A DNA stretch of 64,000 nt from Epichloe hybrida (taxonomy: Eukaryota; Ascomycota; Sordariomycetes; Hypocreales; Clavicipitaceae), in contig JAFEKR010000034.1 of assembly GCA_019022495.1 (NCBI GenBank), forward strand, positions 372,001 to 436,000, written 5' to 3'. The notes beneath the pieces are model-generated. The model was not told where the DNA came from. It saw only the letters and a list, made by a program, of their open reading frames with translations, and did no database searches. Positions within the stretch are counted from its first letter, which is position 1, and each line of letters starts with the position of its first letter. Shown here one piece after another: positions 23,460-36,100 of the stretch. A program made the position numbers and the translations under genes.

Positions 23460-23700
23460 ATATGTTCTTGCTGCGAGAGAACGTTGTGGATAATAAGTAG
23501 GAGTTTAAAGTTAAAAGAATTATATTATATTATTATAACGGGAGACATTGGAAATACCTAGTTAAATAGAAGGGCTATAATGCTTTAGAGAACTCTTAGG
23601 TAAAGAAAAGAGATTTTATTATAATAAATATTATTAAGGATTATAAGCGGTAACTAAGTAGCTAGTTCGTGGACATAGAGTTATATTTAGTAAAGTTTAG
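23460..23700 (+). pseudogene. Element 3a C-terminal chromodomain
   Basis: HWKYLVKQKGYNALENSQVK at about 23,546-23,605 fits the chromodomain core (YLVKWKGY...TWEP), with Trp codons turned into stops. It lies directly after the integrase GPY/F region. Confidence 0.75.
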
Positions 23701-23769
23701 ATAGTAGTAGTAATATATAAAAAAAAATCCAGATAAATTCTTAGAAACCTAACTTATAGCTACTTTACA

Positions 23770-25080
23770 CTAATTATTCTATTAACACATCGCCCGCCTA
23801 GCCCCTAGTATTCTTACCTATGCTAATAGGGGCAAAGGATTTGTCCTTATTATTAGAGAAATCCCCCTCCCTGTATATATATATATAAAGCTTACTAGGG
23901 AGGTCTAGCAGCCTAATATAAGTAAGAAGCGTAGATATGTTAGTAGTAAGCTACTAGCGAGTTAGTAAAGCCATAAACTAGAGCGTAAAAATACATATAG
24001 ATAGAAGGTTTTACGCAATAAAACGCAAGCTATTAGAAATATTAATCTAGACTTCTAGATTAATAGTATTATTAAGCAGCAATATAGTAACTTATTCGTT
24101 AGCGTTAGCCTTATATATAACTTCTACTATAAGTCACACCCGCCTTGCCTAACTATGCTTATTAGTATTTTTAGTAGTTAGGAGTATATTATAAAGTTTA
24201 TATTTTATATACATTAGATACTAGCAGTATGTTAGTAGTAACTAAGTTATAGAAATAAGAGATATATATATTATTAAGAAAGTATGGATTATCTTTAGGA
24301 TTACTATAAGTATTAATATACTTAAAGAGCGTATAGTATAACTAGGTAAACTAAGTAAGACACTAGTAGTGTGTTAGTATATATATTAGTAGTAAGAAAA
24401 GGAGAATAAACCCTAGTATAGTTCTTATTATTATACGCATAATAGGCGTATTTTATTAAGTTATTTATATAAGTTAGGAGTAATATATAGTAAGATAGTA
24501 GTAAAGTTATACTTAGAGAATTAGTATATTAGGTTAGGATAGATTTACCCTTAATAATATATTATAGCTTCACACTATTACTATCTTTAGGTATGATAGC
24601 CTATATTATAACCTACTACATATAGTAAATATAAGGAATCTTTATTCTACTAGCACTACTAGCTATAAGTTAGTAGGGTAAGCGCTAGGGGGTAGAGATA
24701 TTATACTTATATTAAGATTTTTAAAGCTATATACTTCTTACTAGGAGACTTTAAAGAAGATATTAAGGAATTCTTCTTACTAGAGGGAGGTAATAGTAGC
24801 GGAGTAGTAGCTTATATTAAAGATATTATTAACTACTAGTAAGTTAGTAGTAATATACTATAAGAAACTTATAAGTAAAAGATAAATAACTAACCTTTTA
24901 GTGTTTAAGAGGATTTAGGCGTTTTAGATAAGGGTAAATATAGATAATAAAGTAATGCTATAGGATATTAGTAACTACTATAAGAGAAGCTATAAAGCTA
25001 CTAGCTTATAGGTAAGGGTAACTTATAATACTAAGGGAGGATATAGAGGGAAGAAAAGTATATAGAAGCAAGGGAAAGTA
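23770..25080 (+). other. Coding-like 3' extension in the pol frame of element 3a
   Basis: Downstream of the chromodomain the same reading frame stays coding-like for about 1.3 kb. Segments at 23,831 (GKGFVLIIREIPLPVYI), 23,921 (SKKRRYVSSKLLAS), 24,095 (FVSVSLIYNFYYKSHPPCL) and 24,653 (ALLAISQQGKR) all share the frame of the chromodomain at 23,549. The intervening stops are RIP-derivable. No domain was recognised. It is either a pol C-terminal extension or a downstream ORF that happens to be in frame. Confidence 0.4.
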
Positions 25081-25581
25081 GGCCTCTTTTATATTAGCCC
25101 TAGACCCCTAAGTAATCTACATACTATGTGCAGCTAATCTAGGAATTATAACATTTATAGTTATAGCTACTACTAGCAGATACGCACGCTAGCTATAAAC
25201 TCCTAGCGAGATTAACATAATATCCCTAATATTAAATAAGAAGTTATTTATTTTAAATAGCGCGCGTTACCCTATCCATTTAACCTAATTATAAAATTTA
25301 ATATAGGTAGCCTATTCACTTAGTGCTAGTAACTTACTAGATAGAGGCATATATATTAGAGGTAATAAAGTAGTAAGTATGCAGCTATTTATAATCTAGA
25401 GGTTATAAGAAGGATTACCTAGGACCTTATAATGTCTATCTTATTATTTAAAGTAGACGTAATACTACGCACTAATAGTATAGCTAGTAATATAGGCATT
25501 ACTATAGGTTATGTATAGCATACACACACTAGCTAAGCAGCTCTTTTTAATTAAGAATAATTATATATTAGGGGGGTAGTA

Positions 25582-25848
25582 TATTAGGAGCATAGAGGCT
25601 AAGGGGCTATAGACAGGATAGTTATATATTAGAGCCCTTAGATAAGCCTTAGGTTTTGTAAATAACTAAGTAGCTATAAGATAGCTATATGCATGTAGTA
25701 GGGTATTTAGATAAGGACTGCCTATAAGAGATATAGGAGGTTAGAGTTTAAGACCTTTATGTACCTACCCCTAAGTAGTAGCTCTCTAGCTATAACTAAG
25801 AACCTTAGCCTTTACTCCGTTTATATCTCCCCGAACACAGTCGTGACA
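25582..25848 (+). repeat. 3' LTR of element 3a
   Basis: 267 bp. The inner start is mutated (TATTAGGAGCATAGAGGC) and the outer end preserved (CCCGAACACAGTCGTGACA). Confidence 0.88.
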
Positions 25849-25853
25849 TTTCT

Positions 25854-28800
25854 CTTCTTTAGTAGTGTCTATATAGACCTATAGAGGCGCTATAAGATAG
25901 TAGTCTTGCTTAAAGATATTATTAACTACGATGGATTCTATAACTAGAAAGAAAAGGAAATATAAGAAGTTACTAGGAAGTATTCCCCCTTTAAGAGGTA
26001 AATAGTAGAGAAGGACTTCTATAAAGACCTCCTTCCTATTAGTATTACTTCTTTTAGAGATTAACTAAAGTAACTAATTACTTTATGTTATCCCTAATCC
26101 CCTTAACTACTATAATTACTCCTATTCTATTCCTAGATTCTATTACACTAATCCCTAAGTATGCTAAGTATAAGGCAAAGGCGTAATAGTAAAGGCAATC
26201 CCCCTATTATAAGCCCTTAACTATAACCCTAGACCCCCCTTACTTCCCCTCCTATAGTAAGATATTATAATCCCCCTCTATAGTCTAGAACCATAGCACC
26301 TCTTCTATAAGATTTAATTATCCTTATTCCCCCTTAGGAGATAGGCTAACCCTTATTAAAGTAACTACTTAATCTTAATAAATTCTATAGTAATAAGAGT
26401 ATTAAGTATAGCGCTAGGGAGTATAATATTCTTAATATTAAGCTCTTAACTTATTAAAGAAAGTATAAGATACTAGGAATTACATAAGAATAGTTAAGCT
26501 ATAGTTTTAAGTTTATACTAAAAGGAAGACCTCTATAGTACTTCTTAGAGAACCTTTTAGGCTAAGAAAACCCTTAAGATCTCCTAACTCTTATCCGTAG
26601 GATTAGGTAGAAGTTTAAGACAGATAATATGCATTAAAAGAACTATTTATTATAAGGAAGATTATAATTACTTATGATTATCTAAGAGAACCCTAGTAAA
26701 TTAAAGATTAAGTGCTTTAAAGACCTTGTGATAAAGCTTTCGAATCTCTAAAGGGCAAATCCTTATGGATCCTAGTTAGAATTGGACCTCCGTAGTTAGA
26801 TTCTAAATACCTACAAAGGAATCCTAGAATGTAGGGCCTATATTATTAATCCTCCCGTTAACCTCTAACGCTTTTACAAATAGATAAGGATATTAATTAG
26901 CAAATCTAAAGCTTTAATTAATTAGTAGTAGTTCCTTATAGAAGCTAGCACTAAGGAATACTTTTAGACTAACTATAAGTATAATAGAAAAGGCAAGGAA
27001 GCCTAGTATAGTTAATCTTTATTAAAGAGCAAGCCTTAACGCTTAAAAAAGTGTTATATATGTGGTAAAGAAGGTTATTAGTTAACTAAACACTCGGATA
27101 AGGACTAGAAGAAAGCATTCTAATGATTTAAGAATCACTCTTGCATGGACTTAATAGCTTCTTTATATAATGCATTCCTAATATAGTATGAAGGTAATAA
27201 TAATCCCGAATTAGCTAAGGATAACAATATTAACTAATACCTAATAGAACTTGGTTTTAGTAAAGAAGATAATAATGGCTAAGTACCTATAAGCTTCTTC
27301 ACACATAGGACTACCTATAACGGCTATGTGACCACTGAGATTCTTACTGGTAGAGTAATAACTTATACTCTAGTTAAGAAGGATCTATTTAATCTTTAGG
27401 AACTAGATAAGGCACTAAGCGTATTTATACTTAAAGGATAATATTTATCTAAAACCTTTAAAGGCATTATAGCTAACATAGGTGCTATGGGATGTTCGTT
27501 AGTAAGCTACCCTTAATTCTTAGCTTTATAAAGTATAATACTAACTATTATACTTAATAAGTTAGATGCTAGGAAGGTAAAGATTAAATTCGGCCCTAGA
27601 GAACTAATTAAGGCACTTAGATTAATTAAAGTGCTAACTCTATTTAGAATTATTCTCTTTTAGGTAATCCCTATAAACACTCCCTTTCTCTTATGCCTTA
27701 ATAATATAACCTACCTAAAGATTAATTTCCACACATTAAAGAACGTTCTATAGTAAGGGAATATTAAGGTTCCTATTATATGCAAATAGGGGCATACGTA
27801 AATGCTTCTTAATAAAGAAGAAAGTATTACTTAGAGTTATCTTATAGAGATTAAGCTCCGCTAGTTATATTAACGCTTTAGATACCCTTTAGTTTAATAT
27901 CTTTATAATTTACTATGTAAATCAGGGCATAAAGTTAAGTTTAAAGCTATTAAGAAACTAACTAAGGTCTGCTAGCAGTGCTAATTACACGCGGATAGCC
28001 CACATCAGTTTAAATTCACTCTTTGGGATAAATATGCCTATAATTACGAAATTATTATAGATATTATATATCTTAATAGTAACCGCCCTATTCTATAAGT
28101 TATTAATATAGCTACATCCTTTAATATAGCTAGATTTATTAAAGATATCTTTATAAAGACCACGTAGGAAGCACTCTATCTTTACTAGATTAACGTCTAT
28201 CTAGGCCCCCCGGATTTAATTATTATAGATACTAGAATGACCTTTAAAGGTAAGGAATTTAAGTAGCTTATATTATTAATAGTAATTAAGATTAAAGATA
28301 TCCCTATTAAGGCTCACTATAGCATTAGTAAGGTTAAGCAATATCATAGGCCACTCTAAAGAGCCTATAATATTATCTGATAGGAATACCTAATAACGCC
28401 AGAGCCTATAGCATTACAAATAGTAGTTAAAGCTATGAATAACACCGCAGGATTAAATAGTCTTATGCTAATAGTCCTTATTTTTAGCGCATATCCTCGT
28501 ATAGTTAAAGAATTGCCTCTATCACTAGATATCACGTAGCAAGCCCTTATAATCTAACTAGTAATAAAGGAAGTTAAGCGCATTTATGCCTAGCGGAAAG
28601 TTAGTAATACCCTTACTATAAGGAACGGTCCTAATACCTTTATAACTATTAACCTCCCGCTAGGATTACTTATATATATATAGCATAAAGGTAAAGAATA
28701 GGTAGGCCCCTATAAGCTATTAGCTATAGAGGGCAAGACCTATACTCTTAAGCTCCCTTAAGGCCCTAAGGCCTTTAGATTAACATCTATTAGGCCTTTT

Positions 28801-30600
28801 TATAAAGATCCTAATAAAGAGAGACCTCCTAAGAGCGTAGATAACCAAGACGCCTCCCTATAGCCTATAGCTACCCCTCCTACTAATCCCCTAAGGTAAG
28901 GACCTAGAAGACCTTAGAAAAACCCCCCTATTATTATGTCTAATGTTAATTACGTAAATTAAATAAAAGATAAGACTAATGTCTTTCTATTAGCTAAGGA
29001 AAGCTCTAATCTTAAGCTTATAATCTAATTATATAAGGAAGGAATTATTAAGACCCCTAGCAAACCCTTTAAGCTATTTACTAAAGCTAAGATTAATTCT
29101 CTAATTAAATAAGGCATGTTTAAATTTATTAAGTATAATAAGAGAGAGCATAGTGGAGTTTAAATTTTTAATTCCTGTATTATTAATAAGGTAAAGGGCA
29201 AGATAACAGATCTATATAAGAAGTTAAGGCTTGTAATCTAAGGTTATAGTGATAAGAAGAAGCTAGCGATCCTCACACAGGCCCTGATAATCTAGTAAGC
29301 TAGCTAGCGATTAATCCTTGTAATAGCACCTGCGTTATTATTACTAGGCCTTATCCTCTAGCTTTGTAATATTATATAGGCCTATGTGTAAGCACGAACG
29401 CTTCTTAGTTATATAATCCTAGCCCGAATCCCTATCTAAATCCATTACCTATACCCTATAGGCATGATAATATAAGTGATTAAGCCTTTGTATAGTATTA
29501 TAGAAGCTAGCACCTACTAGTAGGTAATGTATTATTATCACTATAGAGAAATGCTCTAGATAATAACCTTTATATTTAACCTATGCCTGCTCGTGACAAT
29601 AAAGGAGAACCTAACCTTCGCGTATATAGGGATGCAAACTAATAATATAATTAGACTATCTAACCGTAAGTTCTCTTAATAAGAGGAAGATTAATTAAAA
29701 GCTGCTTCTTTTACTACTAAACCAAAGTAAGTCCTTTCTATAGGGAACTTACTAACCTTTAATAGTAGTATTATTACTCTTAAAAATAATATAATTACGC
29801 TAAGGCAGAAGGGCTAGAGTAGAAAGCTTTAGTTAATCCCGCTAACTAATTTAAAATAGGCATACATAGAATAACAAGCTTAAGGCATATATATTGCCTT
29901 AATCTGCTAACCTGAAGCCTGCTTTAACCTCTTTATTACTGCATAACACTAAGAGCTATTACCTTAAGATATAAAGAGCCTAAACTAATGGATTTAATAG
30001 TAAATTAATAATCTAAGCTAAGGATTAAGGTTTATACTATTTAATCTTAAGAAGGTAAAGCTTTTTATATTTATAAATAGATTATTTACTAACAACTAGG
30101 ACCTTACTTCCTAGCTAGGCTACGTGCTTATCCTAGCTAGTAAAGTCTAAGAGGAAAATACCTTTATAATCTAAGGTAATATTATACACTATAGCTCTAC
30201 TAAGAGTAAGAGAGTTATAAGAAGTATGCTTATCTCTAAGATCTATGGCATAGTTACTAGTGCTAATATAGCTCACGTGGTCTTAATAACGCTTAGGTTA
30301 ATCACTTATTAATTAAACCTCCCTATGATTCCTATTATTATCTATACTAATTTATACTCTTTATATAAATACCTTATTAAGCTTAGTACTATAAAGGAGA
30401 AGCGTCTTATAATTAACATTATAGCCCTTTGTTAATTATACAAGCAATGAGAGATCTGCAAGATTAGATAGATTAATAGGAATAATAACCTTACTAATGT
30501 ATTTACAAAGGCATTACTAAACAAGGCATTTAAGAGGTTTATCACAAGCAATAAGGCAACTATTAGGATAGAAGGGTGGGTTATGTAATTATAACGTTTG
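25854..30600 (+). pseudogene. Element 2a gag 3' half, integrase, reverse transcriptase and RNase H remnant
   Basis: After element 3a the gag resumes. The zinc knuckle CYICGKEGY lies near 27,055. The integrase core begins near 28,017 (LWDKYAYNYEIIIDIIYLNS) with LGPPDLIIIDTRMTFKGKEF at about 28,200, covering the first two catalytic Asp. RNase H is seen at about 30,195-30,480 (STKSKRVIRSMLISKIYGIV, TNVFTKALLNKAF). Stops at former Gln/Trp codons are frequent. Confidence 0.75.
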
Positions 30601-30816
30601 TGTTAATCTAATAAGATTAAAGGTGTTAAGATTTAGGCCTACTTATTCTTATATAGGCTTATAGATTAGATTTTGTTATTTATTATATCCCTTTCCCTTG
30701 CCCTTTTCTTATAATATTATTCGTGATTATTTAATCTTATTTGTTCCTTAATTCCTATTTACTTCTCTTATTAATATTATACGTTAATAATTATATTAAA
30801 AAGAGAGAGTTTCTAG

Positions 30817-31112
30817 TGTTAGAATAAGTATAATATTAATAAGGGTGCGCGCCTTTGATTAGGTAGGCGCGTTGTATCGCAGACCTATATATCTAGCCTA
30901 ACCGCGCCGTGATTGGAGTTAGCACATGTGGCCTCTTTGCTAATAACCCTAATTAAGGCCCCTTTTCCTGTGATAAATAGCGTACCCTCTTTGCTTCTAT
31001 TTAATCCCTCTTTTACTTGCTTTAATAGACTAGAATATATAATAATTACGTGCACTTTAGTCCACCCCGAAAACCCTACGCGTAGGTCAATGGTATCCTG
31101 TAGATACCAACA
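30817..31112 (+). repeat. 3' LTR of element 2a
   Basis: 296 bp. The outer 60 bp are preserved (CCCTACGCGTAGGTCAATG, TAGATACCAACA), while the inner start is mutated to TGTTAGAATAAG. Confidence 0.9.
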
Positions 31113-31117
31113 ATAAT

Positions 31118-32160
31118 ATTATAATGCTTTACCCTAATAGATCTAAAGTAGAATTTAAAGAATTATATAAGCAATTAATAAACAGCCTAGATATTAAGGA
31201 CTAAGGTGAATTAAAGTGGTTCCTAGGCATTAAAATCATTAGAAATTACGAAACTAAAGAGATATAGTTATTATAGGAATCATATATTTAAAAGATTGCT
31301 TAGAAGTTTATTTCTAATATTATTAATAATAAGTTAAAGAGCTTAATTATAGCTTCTCTCCTAATAGCTATAATTTACCTAAATAATAACAAAGCTTTAG
31401 ACAAAGAAATTAGCTACTATAGAGCGATTATAGGCTCTTTAGTATACCTTTACATTATTAGAAGACTTAATATAGCGTTTATAGCTTTAAAGCTAGCCTT
31501 TTTTATAATAAATCTATTAGTAAAGTATATTAAGCTAGTATAGGGCGCTCTATTATACACGTAGAATATAAAGAAGCTTTGCTTATAATATTTAGGCGTA
31601 GATAGCTTTAATATATTATTTTCTAGTATAGATACTTTACTTAGTAATAATCCTAAGACTTAGAAGTTAACGTAAGGCTATGTCTTTATTATATATAGTA
31701 CTATAATTAATTAGAAGTCTAGAAGGCAATATTATATTATAACTTTAAGCATAGAAGTAAAGCTCTTTACCTTAAATTATAGTGTAAAAGAGTGTATTTC
31801 TCTTAGTAAGCTACTTTATAATATTAATATACATGTTTTGCTGCTCTTAATTATCTAGTGTAATAATAAGTAGACAATCCGAATTACTAAACATGCAGAA
31901 GGAAGGCTTTAAACTAGCCTTAAGCACCTTAATATAAATTAGATATAAATTTAAGAGTAGTGTATAATAGGTAATATTAAGGTAAATTAGATAAAGACCT
32001 CTAAGATGCTTATAGATAGCTTTATAAAGCCTTTATTAGGTTAAATATATAAGGACTTCTACTATAGAATTAGTATAAGGGAGATTCCTACCTAATTATA
32101 ATACTAGAGATTATTTATAATCTCTTCCTATACCTTAGATTATTAGCTTTAATAGTTATC
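31118..32160 (+). pseudogene. Element 1 RNase H fragment
   Basis: Final piece of element 1 after element 2a. ELKWFLGIKIIRNYE at about 31,210 and YRAIIGSLVYLYIIRRLNIA at about 31,417 are the classic Copia pol C-terminal motifs. It ends before the purine tract and 3' LTR. Confidence 0.8.
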
Positions 32161-32176
32161 TTAGCTATAAGGGGTA

Positions 32177-32396
32177 TATTAGGAAAAGCTCCCTAAAGTA
32201 TTAGATATATAGATAAGGGGTGTGTATTAACTAGGATAAGATATTAGTGGAGATAAATATATTAGAAGTACCTCCGTAAACTAGTTATTACTATAGCGCA
32301 CTGTGTACCCTTTAGGTACAAAAGTCGGCTGCTGTCTGCACCTCTGATTGATCAAATTGAACACTTTTCATCATCTATCTACACCCCTACCTGACA
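32177..32396 (+). repeat. 3' LTR of element 1
   Basis: 220 bp. The inner start is decayed (TATTAGGAAAAGC) and the outer 110 bp preserved through CCTGACA, followed by the ATAAT duplication. Confidence 0.9.
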
Positions 32397-32401
32397 ATAA
32401 T

Positions 32402-33155
32402 AAATTAGCCGCGATCGCGACCGCGCCACGCCTACCATGACCTCTTATCACGTGGTAACCGTAACCCTTTTATATATAAAACGCGCACTAGGCGTGTTAG
32501 CCTCTTTAATGCTCCCGTTCTTGAATAAAACTAAGTAATAAATAAATAAATAATATAATTTAAATCCTTATAGATAGAAGTCCTTCTGCTCTCTGCGCGC
32601 AGGCTTAAATTTAGCTAGGCTATGTTTGTGGCTACGCAACGCGATTGATATTACGGAGTAGGCTTGTTCGTTATGTAAGTCACGTCACAAAGGGTCACGT
32701 TAGCCTTTACGTGGTCGCGATTGTGGCGATGGTTAGCCCGCGCAGGCAGGCCCTTGATGTGAGCTTGCGCAGCGCGATCAACAATACGCTTACTCTAGTA
32801 AATATTTATTTAAATATCTTAGTTCTTATTAAGGGTTTCTTATATTACTGTGTTAGAACAAGCATAATAACAATCGCGTTGCGTAGCCGCAAATGTGGCC
32901 TAGTATACGGTTGCGTGGTTGGGTGGGTCTCGTACCCCACCAATTCCGAAGTTCTGCGACAGATGCTTTTTACCTGCACCAAATTTTCTGGCTCGTAAGG
33001 AAGGATTCATTGTCAACACTAGATTTGGCGCACGCAGACTTGCCACTGACGGAGACTGGCATCACTCGAACGCGTTGTTTTTTCTTCGATGAGAAAGGGC
33101 GATACCTGACGCAAAGATCTGTGACTTCCACCCTACCGCAAGTGTGGTTGGGATC
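32402..33155. other. Spacer between the retrotransposon stack and the Pol III gene
   Basis: CpG is abundant again immediately outside the 3' LTR. The stretch contains a TATATATAAAA box near 32,471 and a second LTR-like start at 32,851 matching 5,949, so at least its left part may be repeat-derived. The right part (about 32,930 onward) should hold the promoter and 5' leader of the downstream gene. No coding gene was recognised in it. Confidence 0.45.
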
Positions 33156-36100
33156 ATGGCATCTTCGGTTGATATGCAGCCCAAGCAGCAGCTTGCTGAT
33201 CACTTGCCGAAGCGCTTCAATGCTATCAAATTTGGTATACCGTGAGAACACCCCTCAAAAATTCTTGATTACTTCCTTGCTGACTAGTGGCTATCAACTT
33301 CAATAGGTCTAATCAGAACATTGCAAATCAAGCCGTTGTTGAAATCTCCAACAGGCTTCTATACGATATCGAGAACAACCGCGCGCCTTATCACAACGGC
33401 CCCCTCGACCCTCGACTGGTAAGCTGCCGCACCTGCCTTCATAGTAGTATTGCTACTCACACGGGCACTCGCAGGGCACATCGAGTAAGTTCGCCAAGTG
33501 CAACACTTGTCAAGAATCTCTTCAAAACTGTAGTGGGCATTTTGGCTACGTCAAACTTCCGCTGCCGGTACTTCACATCGGATACCTGCGGTTTGTTATC
33601 TCCATTCTTCAGAATATCTGCAAGGTAGGTGCACTCATATGGCCATTCTATATACGTGGCACCTTCGGCTTCGCAGTCTTTGTTAACAGACCTTACTAGA
33701 ACTGCGGTCGCGTACTACTAGAGGAGTCTGATCGACGAACCTTCTTGAAAGAGCTCCGGCGCCCTCATCTCGATAACCTTCGCAGAACACAGATTTGCAA
33801 GAGGATTAACGAACAGTGTCGCAAGGTGAAGCAATGTCATTCTTGTGGCTCTGTCAATGGCCAAATTCGCAAAGTCGGCGTGCTTAAGCTCGTGCACGAT
33901 AAATATTCTTCTTATAACAGATCTACTGCTGCTAAGAAGATACCACCAGAGAGCAAAATCAAATTCGATGAGTCTTTTGCTGAGGCCCGCCGCCAAACGC
34001 CTGATCTTGATAAGCATTTGCGCAAGGCTATGGAGGACTTGAACCCTCTTCGAATTCTTAACCTTTTTAAATGCATTCCGTCAATAGACTGTGAGCTCTT
34101 AGGCCTGAACCCGGTTGAAGGTCGGCCTGAGATGTTTATCTGGCAATACCTTCCAGCTCCACCTGTTTGCATACGGCCATCTGTTGCGCAAGAAAATGCT
34201 AGTAATGAGGATGATCTAACCACTAAACTTGCTGACATTGTTTGGGTTAGTGGTATGATTCGCTCAGCATTACAGAAAGGCACCTCTATTCAGACTGTTA
34301 TGGAACAGTGGGAGTATCTCCAAACCCAAGTTGCTATGTACGTCAATAGTGATGTGCCAGGCCTCCAGCAAGCTGGATTCGGAAAGACCATCAGAGGGCT
34401 TTGCCAACGCCTAAAGGGGAAACAAGGCCGGTTTCGCGGAAATCTTTCTGGGAAAAGAGTTGACTTCTCCGGTCGAACGGTTATTTCCCCGGACCCGAAT
34501 CTGAATATCGACGAAGTGGCAGTTCCTCAACTTGTTGCAAAAAACATGACCTATCCAGAAAAGGTCCAGCGGCAAAACATGGAAAAGCTACGGGAACGCA
34601 TCAGAAATGGCCCAGACACCTGGCCCGGCGCCCAATGTGTTCTAAAACAGGGCGATGGAGGCTACAAGATATCTCTTAAATTTGCCAATGCCGAGACAGT
34701 CGCCCGCGAGCTCACCTTTGGAGACGTTGTCGAACGCCATATCGAAGATGGCGACATTGTTCTGTTCAACCGCCAACCATCGCTCCACAAGCTCAGCATT
34801 ATGAGTCACTTTGTCAAGGTTCGACCCTGGAGGACATTTCGGCTAAATGAATGCGTATGTAACCCATACAACGCTGATTTCGATGGTGACGAGATGAATT
34901 TGCACGTCCCGCAAACAGAGGAGGCACGCGCTGAAGCAATGACTCTCATGGGTGTTCGGCATAATTTAATCACTCCAAAAAGTGGCGAGCCCATTATTGC
35001 AGCAACCCAAGACTTTATTACCGCGGCATTCTTGCTAAGTGGTAAAGATCGCTTTTTTGATCGCAAGACCTTTACATCTATTTGTATGCATATGCTACAA
35101 GATCACACCCCTTTTGACGTCCCACCGCCAACGATAATTGTGCCAAGAGCACTATGGACAGGCAAGCAAGTATTTAATGTGCTGATGCGACCACATAAAC
35201 AGTCACGAGTCATGGTCAACCTGGATGCCAAATGCAAGAATTTTACTGCCCGTCCAGGATCTTGTCCTGACATGGATCCAAATGATGGATGGCTCGTGGT
35301 TCGGAACTCTGAGATTATGTGTGGGCAAATGGATAAGTCTACTGTGGGCGCAGGGAAGAAAGACTCCATTTTCTACGTCATCCTTCGTGATTATGGCCCC
35401 GATGAAGCCGCGACTGCTATGAATCGTTTAGCGAAGCTATGTGCTCGCTATCTTACAAGTCAAGGGTTTTCTATTGGTATTGGCGATGTGTTCCCAACAG
35501 CTCGGCTTAACACAGAAAAAGAGCGTCTTGTGTCGAACGCATACGATCAATGCGATAATATTATCACAACGTTCAAGCTCGGGAAGCTAGAAAAGGCTGC
35601 AGGCTGTAATATGGAAGAAACTTTGGAGAATTCCATCTCTGGAATTCTTAGCAAAGTGAGACAGCAAGCTGGTCAGCATTGCATTGATACACTCAGCCGT
35701 AATAACGCCCCGTTGATCATGGCTAAGTCAGGGTCAAAAGGTTCTGATATCAATGTTGCACAGATGGTTGCTCTTGTGGGCCAACAAATTATCGGTGGGC
35801 AAAGAGTACCTGATGGCTTTCAAGATCGAACATTACCACATTTCCACAAGAATGCGCGCCAGCCTGACTCAAAAGGCTTTGTAAAAAACAGTTTTTACTC
35901 GGGGCTTCTTCCGACCGAGTTCTTGTTTCACGCTATTTCTGGCCGAGAAGGCCTAGTTGACACAGCTGTGAAAACTGCGGAGACTGGATATATGTCACGA
36001 AGACTAATGAAGTCTTTAGAAGACCTCTCTACACAGTATGACGATACCGTTCGCACATCAGGGGGGACGGTTGTGCAATTCCAGTTTGGAGCTGACAAGC

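Larger units (their letters stand above)
18038..25848 (+). mobile_element. Gypsy chromovirus-type LTR retrotransposon element 3a
   Basis: The LTRs at 18,038-18,304 and 25,582-25,848 are 267 bp each, with ends TGTCAGGAGC...GTCGTGACA. TTTCT is duplicated at 18,033-18,037 and 25,849-25,853. Total 7,811 bp. Domain order (gag with two zinc knuckles, protease, reverse transcriptase, RNase H, integrase, chromodomain) defines a Gypsy chromovirus; chromodomains steer integration to marked heterochromatin. It sits inside element 2a, itself inside element 1. The same family recurs at 59,499. Confidence 0.9.
17018..31112 (+). mobile_element. Copia-type LTR retrotransposon element 2a, interrupted by element 3a
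   Basis: The LTRs at 17,018-17,313 and 30,817-31,112 are 296 bp each, with ends TGTTGGAACA...TACCAACA. ATAAT is duplicated at 17,013-17,017 and 31,113-31,117. After removing element 3a the element is about 6.28 kb, the same length as copy 2b. Gag spans the element 3a insertion. A retroviral-type zinc knuckle remnant CYICGKEGY lies near 27,055. Integrase is at about 27,950-28,860 and reverse transcriptase/RNase H at about 28,960-30,590. A purine run AAAAAGAGAGAG at about 30,799-30,810 precedes the 3' LTR. Confidence 0.9.
6023..32396 (+). mobile_element. Copia-type LTR retrotransposon element 1, carrying two nested insertions
   Basis: The LTRs are 6,023-6,242 and 32,177-32,396, 220 bp each, with ancestral ends TGTCAGG...CCTGACA. 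ATAAT flanks the element on both sides (6,018-6,022 and 32,397-32,401). Its own interior is 6,243-9,079, about 15,949-17,017 and about 31,118-32,176; elements 4 and 2a fill the gaps. Subtracting them leaves an element of about 5.4 kb, normal for Copia. Order is protease, integrase, reverse transcriptase, RNase H, which defines Ty1/Copia. The coding frames are saturated with TAA/TAG stops and transitions, so the element is dead. GTTATAAGCC immediately after the left LTR is a candidate primer-binding site, and the purine run AAGGGG at 32,169-32,174 a candidate polypurine tract. Confidence 0.9.

Noticed and set aside
6018..31117. Same ATAAT target duplication for elements 1 and 2a, suggesting site-specific integration
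   Set aside because: The 5-mer is common in AT-rich DNA, and copies 2b (GTTAT), 4 (TAAGA), 5 (ACTAG) and 3a (TTTCT) all differ.
6243..32176. Very AT-rich DNA as a possible mitochondrial insertion or centromere core
   Set aside because: The whole stretch resolves into LTR retrotransposons with target duplications and transition-type decay; no mitochondrial gene seen.
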